Of a stretch of DNA of 64,000 bases, positions 27,683 through 35,394 are shown piece after piece (the first letter of the stretch is position 1; every line of letters begins with the position of its first letter). The stretch is from Pseudomonas extremorientalis (lineage in GTDB: Bacteria; Pseudomonadota; Gammaproteobacteria; Pseudomonadales; Pseudomonadaceae). The stretch lies in assembly GCF_001870465.1 (NCBI RefSeq), contig NZ_MDGK01000011.1, positions 62,001-126,000 of the forward strand, written 5' to 3'. The notes under the pieces are model-generated. The model was given only the letters and a program-made list of their open reading frames with translations. It was not told where the DNA came from and made no database searches. The position numbers and the translations under genes are program-made.

Positions 27683-29092
27683 ATGGCTCGATCTTTCTTC
27701 GATGAAATGAATGACGCAAACGGCGCCTGCCGTGCGCACTATCAGGACTTCTCCCGCTGGCTGGCGAATACGCCGCCGGAACTGCTGGCCCAGCGTCGCC
27801 GCGAAGCCGATTTGCTGTTTCACCGCGCCGGGATCACCTTCACCCTCTACGGCGACGAACAAGACACCGAGCGCCTGATCCCCTTCGACATCATCCCGCG
27901 CAGCATCCCTGCCAGTGAATGGAGCGTTATCGAACGCGGCTGTATCCAGCGCGTCAATGCGCTGAACATGTTCCTCGCCGACATCTACCACGACCAGCGC
28001 ATCATCAAGGCCGGGATCATTCCGGCGGACCAGGTGCTGGGCAACGAGGGCTATCAGAAGGCCATGGTCGGCCTGGACCTGCACCGCGACATCTACTCGC
28101 ATATCTCGGGTGTCGACCTGGTGCGTGACGGTGACGGTACCTACTACGTGCTCGAAGACAACCTGCGCACCCCCAGCGGCGTGAGCTACATGCTCGAAGA
28201 CCGCAAGATGATGATGCGCCTGTTCCCCGAAGTATTCGCCAAGCAACGCATCGCGCCGGTGGACCACTACCCCAACCTGCTGCTCAAGACGTTGAAGAGC
28301 TCCAGCCGCCTGGACAACCCCAACGTGGTGGTACTGACCCCGGGCCGCTTCAACAGCGCGTTCTTCGAACATGCGTTCCTGGCCCGGGAAATGGGTGTGG
28401 AACTGGTAGAAGGCGCCGACCTGTTCGTGCACGACCTCAAGGTGTTCATGCGCACCACCGACGGCCCCAAGCCGGTCGACGTGATTTACCGGCGCATCGA
28501 TGACGCCTTCCTCGACCCCAAGGCCTTCAACCCCGAGTCGATGCTCGGCGTCCCCGGCCTGGTCGCGGCCTATTGCGCCGGCAACGTAGTGCTGGCCAAT
28601 GCCATCGGCACCGGCGTGGCGGACGACAAGTCGATCTACCCCTATGTGCCGGAAATGATCCGTTTCTACCTGGACGAAGAGCCGGTGCTACAAAACGTAC
28701 CGACCTTCCAGTGCCGCAAGCCCGATGAACTGTCCCATGTACTGGCTCACCTGCCGGAACTGGTGGTCAAGGAAACCCAGGGTTCCGGTGGCTACGGCAT
28801 GCTGGTCGGGCCGGCTTCCAGCGCCGCCGAGATCGAGGACTTCCGCCAGCGCATCAAGGCGCGTCCCCACGCCTACATTGCCCAACCGACGTTGAGCCTG
28901 TCCACCTGCCCCACCTTCGTTGAAAACGGTATCGCCCCACGGCATATCGACCTGCGGCCCTTTGTGCTGTCGGGCAAGGAAACCCGCCTGGTGCCCGGTG
29001 GGCTTACCCGCGTGGCATTGAAGGAAGGCTCGTTGATCGTCAACTCGTCGCAGGGCGGCGGAACCAAGGACACCTGGGTGGTGGAGGGCTGA
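27683..29092 (+). CDS. Circularly permuted type 2 ATP-grasp protein
   Basis: 469 residues. Begins MARSFFDEMNDANGACRAHY and contains family features DIIPRSIPASEWSVIERG, LVRDGDGTYYVLEDNLRTPS and VVKETQGSGGYGMLVGP. This family is predicted to make an amide or peptide bond using ATP, and nearly always pairs with an alpha-E domain protein, as here (2 bases downstream). In many genomes a transglutaminase-like protease follows; here the pair is followed by msrA on the opposite strand instead. The product of the pathway is unknown. Confidence 0.88.
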   Translation: MARSFFDEMNDANGACRAHYQDFSRWLANTPPELLAQRRREADLLFHRAGITFTLYGDEQDTERLIPFDIIPRSIPASEWSVIERGCIQRVNALNMFLADIYHDQRIIKAGIIPADQVLGNEGYQKAMVGLDLHRDIYSHISGVDLVRDGDGTYYVLEDNLRTPSGVSYMLEDRKMMMRLFPEVFAKQRIAPVDHYPNLLLKTLKSSSRLDNPNVVVLTPGRFNSAFFEHAFLAREMGVELVEGADLFVHDLKVFMRTTDGPKPVDVIYRRIDDAFLDPKAFNPESMLGVPGLVAAYCAGNVVLANAIGTGVADDKSIYPYVPEMIRFYLDEEPVLQNVPTFQCRKPDELSHVLAHLPELVVKETQGSGGYGMLVGPASSAAEIEDFRQRIKARPHAYIAQPTLSLSTCPTFVENGIAPRHIDLRPFVLSGKETRLVPGGLTRVALKEGSLIVNSSQGGGTKDTWVVEG

Positions 29093-29094
29093 GT

Positions 29095-30045
29095 ATGTTG
29101 AGTAGAACCGCCGCAGATCTGTACTGGATGTCCCGTTACCTGGAGCGTGCCGAAAACCTGGCGCGCATGCTCGAAGTCAGTTACTCGCTGTCGTTGATGC
29201 CACAAGCCGGGCGCAGCGACGGTCTGGACGAACTGGCCATGTCGTTGCTCAGCAGCGGCACCCTGGACAGCTACCTTGAACGCCATAAACAGCTGGACGC
29301 CGAGCGCATGCTGCACTTCTTCGCCCTCGACGAAGAAAACCCCGCCAGCATCTACAACTGCCTGCGCGCCGCCCGTGGCAATGCTCACGCCGTACGCGGG
29401 CGCATCACCGCCGACATGTGGGAAAACCTCAACGCCACCTGGCTGGAAATGCGCAGCATCGCCGCCGGCGGCCTGGCGCGACACGGCATCAGCCACTTCT
29501 GTGATTGGGTCAAGCAGCGCTCGCACCTGTTTCGTGGGGCAACCTCCGGGACGATCATGCGCAATGACGCCTATCGGTTCATTCGCCTCGGCACCTTTGT
29601 CGAGCGTGCCGACAACACCCTGCGTTTGCTGGATGCGCGCTACGAGATGTTCGGCGAGGAATCGGAAGAAGTCAGTGACTTGTCGGCACGCGGTTATTAC
29701 CAGTGGAGCGCCCTGCTACGCGCGTTGTCGTCCTTCGAGGCGTATACGGAGCTGTACCCGAACGCGTTGAACGCCCGTTCCGTGTCCGAATTACTGCTGT
29801 TGCGCAGCGATGTGCCGCGCTCGTTGCATGCGTGCATCGAGGAGTTGAGCCATATCCTGGCGGACCTGCCTGGCAGTTATGGGCGCACGGCGCAGCGCCT
29901 GGCGGCGGAGTTCGAGGCGCGGCTGCGGTATACGGGGATTGATGAAATCCTTGAAGACGGCTTGCACAGCCGTCTCACGGAATTTATCGACACCGTGCGC
30001 GAGTTGGCGCGGGCGATTCATAGCTCGTACCTGGAGGTTGTGTAA
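29095..30045 (+). CDS. Alpha-E domain protein
   Basis: 316 residues, all-helical, starting MLSRTAADLYWMSRYLERAE, the signature opening of the alpha-E family. Many Glu and Arg residues lie on helices, such as FIRLGTFVERADNTLRLLDAR. The function is unproven; genome-context studies place it in a peptide-ligation system with the ATP-grasp protein. Spacing of 2 bases shows co-translation with that gene. Confidence 0.88.
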   Translation: MLSRTAADLYWMSRYLERAENLARMLEVSYSLSLMPQAGRSDGLDELAMSLLSSGTLDSYLERHKQLDAERMLHFFALDEENPASIYNCLRAARGNAHAVRGRITADMWENLNATWLEMRSIAAGGLARHGISHFCDWVKQRSHLFRGATSGTIMRNDAYRFIRLGTFVERADNTLRLLDARYEMFGEESEEVSDLSARGYYQWSALLRALSSFEAYTELYPNALNARSVSELLLLRSDVPRSLHACIEELSHILADLPGSYGRTAQRLAAEFEARLRYTGIDEILEDGLHSRLTEFIDTVRELARAIHSSYLEVV

Positions 30046-30058
30046 TCCACAACCGCGG

Positions 30059-30757
30059 TTACTGGTTTTTCACCAGCACCGGCTCGGCGCGGTATTGGTC
30101 GGGGAACAGCTTTTTGAGTTGCGCCACTTTAGGCAGGTCATTGATCACGATGTAGGGGTAGGACGGGTTCTCGGTGAGGAAGTCCTGATGATAGGACTCC
30201 GCCGGGTAGAACACCTTGCCCATCTCGATTTTAGTGACGATGGGTTTGTCGAAAGACTTGGCGGCGTCCAACTGGGCGATGTAGGCCTGGGCGACGTTTT
30301 GCTGTTCGGCGTTCTGCGCAAAGATCGCCGAACGGTACTGGGTGCCGGTGTCGGGGCCCTGGCGGTTGAGTTCGGTGGGGTTGTGGGCCACCGAGAAATA
30401 GATCTGCAGCAGTTTGCCGAAGCTGATTTTGCTCGGGTCGTAGGTGACAGAAACCGCTTCGGCGTGGCCGGTGTTGCCGTCGCTGACGGACTCATATTGC
30501 GCTGTGCTTGCAGCGCCGCCATCGTAGCCGGACACGGCGTTCTTCACGCCTTGCACATGCTGGAACACCCCTTGAACACCCCAGAAACAGCCGCCGGCGA
30601 ACACAGCGGTTTGCAGGTTGCCAGCTTCGGCGGGCAGGTCCAGGGCGGGTGGCGCGATCACCACGGCGTCGTCGGCGGCAGCGCCAAAGGAAAAGGCCAG
30701 GCTTTGACCGACGAACGCTGCGAAGGCCAGGACTGGCAGGTATTTGAATACATTCAT
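30059..30757 (-). CDS. msrA: Periplasmic peptide-methionine (S)-S-oxide reductase MsrA
   Basis: 232 residues with a Sec-type signal sequence (MNVFKYLPVLAFAAFVGQSL) that marks it as exported. The active-site motif GGCFWG carries catalytic Cys57; SGYDGG, GHAEAV and FFSVAHNP-like (YFSVAHNPTELN) regions are conserved. It reduces the S form of oxidised methionine in proteins outside the cytoplasm. I chose ATG 30757, which has GGAG 9 bases upstream, over a GTG three codons earlier. It is the last gene of msrB-dipZ-msrA, 15 bases after dipZ. Confidence 0.9.
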   Translation of the reverse strand: MNVFKYLPVLAFAAFVGQSLAFSFGAAADDAVVIAPPALDLPAEAGNLQTAVFAGGCFWGVQGVFQHVQGVKNAVSGYDGGAASTAQYESVSDGNTGHAEAVSVTYDPSKISFGKLLQIYFSVAHNPTELNRQGPDTGTQYRSAIFAQNAEQQNVAQAYIAQLDAAKSFDKPIVTKIEMGKVFYPAESYHQDFLTENPSYPYIVINDLPKVAQLKKLFPDQYRAEPVLVKNQ

Positions 30758-30772
30758 GGCAGGCACTCCGGG

Positions 30773-32473
30773 TTAACCAAAGGTGAAGGCATACGCCGAC
30801 ACGTTGGGGTCAAGGAATTCAATGGTGAAGGTGCGGTCCTGCACGGCGCCCGGCTGACGCACCAGCTGGTACAAACGCTGTTCGGTGACCGTGCCGCTGC
30901 CATCCGGTGCGACGTCGGTGCCATGGGCACCGCCCGGAGCCTGGCCGTCGATCGTGACCTTGAAACGCACCGGCTTGCCGTCGGCGCCCGGGCCGAGCAC
31001 CAGGTGCAGGTCGCGGGCGTGGAAGCGGTAGACGATGCGCCCACCGGCCTGGTCGAGGGTGGCTTGCTGGCCGCCGACGTTCCATTGGCCTTGCAGGGTC
31101 CACTGGTTGAGTGCCAGGGGGCCGGACTTGACGAAGTTTTCGGCGCGCTGCGAACCCAGGTAGGTTTCCGGCGACTGCACCTCGTTCATGTCCGGCGCTT
31201 GTTGCACGCCCTTGGCATCGGCTTCGATCAAGCCGCCCGCGACGTTCTTCGCGCCGGCTTCACGCAACAACTGCTGGATCACCCGCTCCGACTCGGCGTA
31301 GTCGCCTTCACCGAAGTGGTGGTAGCGAATCTGGCCCTTGGCATCGGCGAAGTAATGGGCCGGCCAGTACTGGTTGTTGAACGCGCGCCAGATCTTGTAG
31401 TTGTTGTCGATGGCCACAGGGTAAGTGATGCCCAGGTCCTTCATGGCCTGGGTGACGTTGTTCACGTCGCGCTCAAAGGCGAACTCCGGCGCATGCACGC
31501 CGATCACCACCAGGCCCTGGTCGCGGTATTTCTCGGCCCAGGCCTTTACATACGGCAAGGTGCGCAGGCAGTTGATGCAGGAGTAGGTCCAGAAATCCAC
31601 CAACACCACCTTGCCCTTGAGTGCTTCGGTGGTCAGTGGCGGGCTGTTGAGCCATTGCACGGCACCGTCGAGGGGCGGCAGCGCGCCTTCGATCGGCAAG
31701 GTGTCGCCGTGATTGGCGGCCATCATCATCGCCCCGCCCGGCTTCACCGGCTTGGCGCTCAGGCGATCCACCAGGCTTTGTTCCAGGCCACCGGTGGACG
31801 CGGTCGACAGCCGCGACAGCACGCCCGTGTCGAGGCCCAGCGCAATCGCGGCCACACCGGCCAGCATCAACCCACCCAGGCCCCGGCGCAGCCATTCGCC
31901 GGCACCGAGGGACTTCTTCATGAAACCAAAGACCTTACCGCCGACCAGCAACGCCAGCGCGAGGGAGGTGGCAGCACCGGCGGCGTAAGCCAGCAAGAGC
32001 AAGGTAGTACCGATGCTGGCGCCCTGCAGCGCCGCGCCGGTGAGCACCAGCCCCAGGATCGGCCCGGCGCACGGTGCCCACAGCAGCCCGGTGGCCACGC
32101 CGATCAGGAACGACGCGCCCGGCCGCGGCCGGGCATCGGCCCCGGCGGCTTGCGACAAGCGACTGCCGGCGGCCACCAACGGGCGCGTCAGGCGTTCCGA
32201 CAGTTGCGGCAACAACAACGTGAGTCCGAACAGGGCAACGCACAGCAACGCGAGCCAGCGCCCGTATTGATTGACCTGCACCACCCAACCGCCGCCCACC
32301 GCCGCCAGCGAGGCCACCAGGGCGAATGTCACCGCCATCCCCGCTAACAGCGGCAAGCCACTGCGCAAAAACGGCTGCCCGGTGCGAGCGAAGACAAAAG
32401 GCAGAACAGGCAGGATGCACGGACTGACGATTGTCAGCACGCCGCCCAGGTACGCGAGAACCAGAAGCCACAT
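30773..32473 (-). CDS. DipZ-like CcdA-thioredoxin fusion (thiol electron importer)
   Basis: 566 residues in three parts. The first (about 1-215) is a CcdA-like membrane domain with the paired cysteines Cys19 (VSPCILPVLPF) and Cys135 (WAPCAGPILGL). The second (about 275-420) is a thioredoxin domain with the redox pair Cys299/Cys302 (WTYSCINCLRTLPY). The third is a beta-rich C-terminal domain resembling that of mycobacterial DipZ. It should carry reducing power from cytoplasmic thioredoxin to the periplasm. Flanked by msrB and msrA, it very likely recharges these two enzymes. Confidence 0.88.
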   Translation of the reverse strand: MWLLVLAYLGGVLTIVSPCILPVLPFVFARTGQPFLRSGLPLLAGMAVTFALVASLAAVGGGWVVQVNQYGRWLALLCVALFGLTLLLPQLSERLTRPLVAAGSRLSQAAGADARPRPGASFLIGVATGLLWAPCAGPILGLVLTGAALQGASIGTTLLLLAYAAGAATSLALALLVGGKVFGFMKKSLGAGEWLRRGLGGLMLAGVAAIALGLDTGVLSRLSTASTGGLEQSLVDRLSAKPVKPGGAMMMAANHGDTLPIEGALPPLDGAVQWLNSPPLTTEALKGKVVLVDFWTYSCINCLRTLPYVKAWAEKYRDQGLVVIGVHAPEFAFERDVNNVTQAMKDLGITYPVAIDNNYKIWRAFNNQYWPAHYFADAKGQIRYHHFGEGDYAESERVIQQLLREAGAKNVAGGLIEADAKGVQQAPDMNEVQSPETYLGSQRAENFVKSGPLALNQWTLQGQWNVGGQQATLDQAGGRIVYRFHARDLHLVLGPGADGKPVRFKVTIDGQAPGGAHGTDVAPDGSGTVTEQRLYQLVRQPGAVQDRTFTIEFLDPNVSAYAFTFG

Positions 32474-32505
32474 GGGATGGACCCTTATAAGAAAAAGACA
32501 TTGGC

Positions 32506-33006
32506 TTACGCCGCCGCGAACGTCATGGCGGCGCCGTTCATGCAGTAGCGCAGGCCGGTGGGTGGCGGGCCATCATCGAACACGTGCCCCTGGTGGCCGC
32601 CACAGCGACGGCAGTGGATTTCCTTGCGCAGCACGCCGTAGGACGTATCGGTACGGCTGGCCACCGCGTTCTCCAGCGGTTGCCAGAAACTGGGCCAGCC
32701 GGTGTGGCTGTTGAACTTGGTGGCCGAGGCAAACAGCGGCAGCGCGCAACCGGCACAGGCAAACGTACCGGCACGGTGTTCATCGTTGAGCGCGCTGCTG
32801 TAGGGGCGTTCGGTGCCCTCTTCGCGCAGGATCGCGTATTGCTCGTCGGTGAGCAGGCTGTGCCATTGCGCGTCGGTGTGGCTGACCTCGAAGGTTTCGG
32901 CGGCTTCGGCGTCAGCGACCCTATTGAGTTGCTTGAGCAGGCCGCCCGCCAGGACGGCGACACCCAGGCCGCCACTGGCCAGGAGTATTTGTCGGCGTGA
33001 GTACAT
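32506..33006 (-). CDS. msrB: Exported peptide-methionine (R)-S-oxide reductase MsrB
   Basis: 166 residues. The N-terminus MYSRRQILLASGGLGVAVLAG resembles a twin-arginine (Tat) signal. Zn-binding pairs CAGC and CRRCGGHQGH are present, and the catalytic Cys is in RYCMNGAAM near the C-terminus; the FNSHTGWPSFW loop is conserved. It reduces the R form of methionine sulfoxide. First gene of the msrB-dipZ-msrA operon, divergent from a two-component system across 140 bases. Confidence 0.9.
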   Translation of the reverse strand: MYSRRQILLASGGLGVAVLAGGLLKQLNRVADAEAAETFEVSHTDAQWHSLLTDEQYAILREEGTERPYSSALNDEHRAGTFACAGCALPLFASATKFNSHTGWPSFWQPLENAVASRTDTSYGVLRKEIHCRRCGGHQGHVFDDGPPPTGLRYCMNGAAMTFAAA

Positions 33007-33146
33007 GGTGCTTTCCCTCTTTGAAGTGAGGGAATCTTGGGCTGTTTACGGTCGCGGAATCCTCACGCAGAGTTAAACAATTCGTGATAACTACACTGTT
33101 GCAAAAGCCGCACAATGCGCGAACTACAAGCGAAGGTTTCTCTTAC

Positions 33147-33857
33147 ATGGATCAGCCCAAACGTGTCCTGGTGGTCGAGGACGATGCCCATATCGCCGAC
33201 CTGATCTGCCTGCACCTGCGTGATGAACAGTTCGACGTGGTGCACAGCGCCGATGGCAATGAAGGCCTGCGCCTGCTGGAGCAAGGCGGCTGGGATGCGC
33301 TGATCCTCGACCTGATGCTGCCCGGCGTGGATGGCCTGGAGATCTGTCGGCGCGCCCGTGCCATGACGCGCTACACCCCGATCATCATCACCAGCGCACG
33401 CTCCAGCGAACTGCACCGCATCCTAGGCCTGGAGCTGGGCGCGGATGATTACCTGGCCAAGCCGTTTTCCATGCCGGAACTGGTGGCCCGGGTGAAAGCG
33501 TTGCTGCGCCGGGTCGACGCCATGGCGCGCAACCTGAAGATGGACGCCGGCAGCCTCGACCTCGGCCAATTGTTCATCAACCCGCTGACCCGTGACGCCA
33601 CCCTGCAAGGCCAGCGCCTGGACCTTACCCCACGGGAATTCGACCTGCTGTACTTCTTCGCGCGCCAACCGGGCAAAGTGTTCTCGCGCATGGACTTGCT
33701 CAACGCGGTGTGGGGCTACAGCCACGAAGGCTATGAACACACGGTCAACACCCACATCAACCGCCTGCGGGCCAAGGTCGAAGCCGACCCGGCCAACCCG
33801 GCGCGCATCCTCACGGTGTGGGGCCGTGGCTATAAGTTTGCCGAGAGCCCGCCATGA
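33147..33857 (+). CDS. OmpR-family response regulator
   Basis: 236 residues. Receiver domain with VLVVEDDAHI and phospho-acceptor Asp55 (ALILDLMLPGVDG), Lys in DYLAKPFSMPEL; C-terminal winged helix with LTPREFDLLYFFARQPGKV and HTVNTHINRLRAKVE. I chose ATG 33147 because the conserved domain begins directly after it. Divergent from msrB, so it is a strong candidate regulator of the methionine-sulfoxide repair operon, comparable in logic to the HprSR system of E. coli; this is inference. Confidence 0.9.
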   Translation: MDQPKRVLVVEDDAHIADLICLHLRDEQFDVVHSADGNEGLRLLEQGGWDALILDLMLPGVDGLEICRRARAMTRYTPIIITSARSSELHRILGLELGADDYLAKPFSMPELVARVKALLRRVDAMARNLKMDAGSLDLGQLFINPLTRDATLQGQRLDLTPREFDLLYFFARQPGKVFSRMDLLNAVWGYSHEGYEHTVNTHINRLRAKVEADPANPARILTVWGRGYKFAESPP

Positions 33858-35320
33858 AGCTCACCCTCACCCAGCGCCTGTCGCTGGTGTTCGCGGTACT
33901 GCTGTTGATCTGCAGCGGCACCTCGGCGTGGCTGCAGGTTCGTTCCAACCGCATGCACGAGCTGGAGGTGGTGCAAGGCCTGTCCCGCGATCTCGCGGCG
34001 CACATCGCCCGCGACACCCAATTGATGGACGCCGACGGCCTCAAGCCCGACGCCGTGCGCAACCTGTTCAGCCAGTTGATGCTGGTCAACCCCAGCGTCG
34101 AGGTGTACCTGCTCGACATCGACGGCCGCGTGGTCGGCAACGCCGCACCCAGCGGCCACCTGTTGCGTGACAAGGTCGACCTGGCGCCCATCCGGCGCTT
34201 CCTCGCGGGCTTCATGCTGCCGATCCTCGGAGACGACCCGCGCAGCGTCGATGGGCGCAAGGTATTCAGCGCCGCGCCACTCACCGCCGGCGGGCAGCAG
34301 ACCGGGTTCCTGTATGTGGTCCTGCTCGGTGAAGCCCACGATGCGTACGACGCCAAGGACGCCACCGGCATGGCCTTGAAGATCGCCCTGTGGTCCATCG
34401 GCCTGGTTGCCCTGCTCTGCCTGATGGCCGGCCTGATCGCGTTTGCCTGGATCACCCGACCGCTGCGTCAACTCACTGACAAGGTTGGCCAGTTCGACAT
34501 CAATGGCGCGCCCAAACCGGCAGAATCCGTCGCAGTGCCACTCGCCAGCGGCGATGAAATCGCCGTGCTGGACCACGCCTTCGTGCAAATGGAAAACCGC
34601 CTGGGTGAACAGTGGCGCGCCATCACCCACCAGGACCAGGAACGCCGGGAAATGGTCGCGAATATCTCCCATGACCTGCGCACACCGCTGGCCTCGTTGC
34701 ACGGTTACCTGGAAACCCTGTCGCTCAAGGATGCCAGCCTCAGCCCGGAAGAGCGCCGTCGCTACCTCGGGATTGCTTTAGACCAGAGCCGTAAAGTCGG
34801 CGGCCTGGCGCAATCGCTGCTGGAACTGGTGCGCCTGGAGCATGGCTTAGTGCAGCCGGTGATCGAAGGTTTTTCATTGCCGGACCTGGTGCAGGACATC
34901 TTCCAGAAATTCGAACTGACTGCCGAGGCACGCGGCATCACGCTGACGGCGAGCCTGCCGCCGCAGGTGCCGACGGTGCAGGCAGACCTGGGGTTGATCG
35001 AACGGGTGCTGACCAACCTGCTGGACAATGCCCTGCGGCATACCCCGGTGAACGGCGAAATCGAGGTCATCCTGTCGCCTCAAACCCATGCGGTAGCCGT
35101 CACCGTCAGCGATAGCGGCCCGGGCATCGACGCCGAATTACGCGAAGGCCTGTTCCTGCGCGCATTCACCATTGGCGGCGCCCGGCGCGACGGGGGGTTG
35201 GGCCTGCGAATCGTGCACCGCATCCTGCAACTGCACGGGCGCAGCATCAGCCTGGTGGACCGCCCTGGCCGAGGCGCAACCTTTACGTTTTCCCTGGAAA
35301 CCCGAGCATCAGCGCGTTGA
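33854..35320 (+). CDS. Membrane sensor histidine kinase with HAMP domain
   Basis: 488 residues. Membrane spans at about 7-29 and 175-200 enclose a periplasmic sensor domain of about 145 residues; HAMP (WITRPLRQLTDKVGQF) follows, then HisKA with His273 (ANISHDLRTPLASLHGYLE), and a HATPase domain with ERVLTNLLDNALRHTP, SDSGPGID and GGLGLRIVHR. It starts in the ATGA overlap with the regulator stop, so the two are made together. The signal could be periplasmic oxidant, judging by the neighbouring msr operon. Confidence 0.9.
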   Translation: MKLTLTQRLSLVFAVLLLICSGTSAWLQVRSNRMHELEVVQGLSRDLAAHIARDTQLMDADGLKPDAVRNLFSQLMLVNPSVEVYLLDIDGRVVGNAAPSGHLLRDKVDLAPIRRFLAGFMLPILGDDPRSVDGRKVFSAAPLTAGGQQTGFLYVVLLGEAHDAYDAKDATGMALKIALWSIGLVALLCLMAGLIAFAWITRPLRQLTDKVGQFDINGAPKPAESVAVPLASGDEIAVLDHAFVQMENRLGEQWRAITHQDQERREMVANISHDLRTPLASLHGYLETLSLKDASLSPEERRRYLGIALDQSRKVGGLAQSLLELVRLEHGLVQPVIEGFSLPDLVQDIFQKFELTAEARGITLTASLPPQVPTVQADLGLIERVLTNLLDNALRHTPVNGEIEVILSPQTHAVAVTVSDSGPGIDAELREGLFLRAFTIGGARRDGGLGLRIVHRILQLHGRSISLVDRPGRGATFTFSLETRASAR

Positions 35321-35394
35321 CCCGCTCCGGTTAGAGCAACGCCGGGTGCGGGAGGACCGACTCCGGCACCAGCCTCATTGATGGCAGGAAAAAC

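Noticed and set aside
29879..32347. 822-codon open frame on the plus strand
   Set aside because: Antisense to msrA and dipZ, and its start lies inside the alpha-E gene. High G+C creates such frames by lack of stops.
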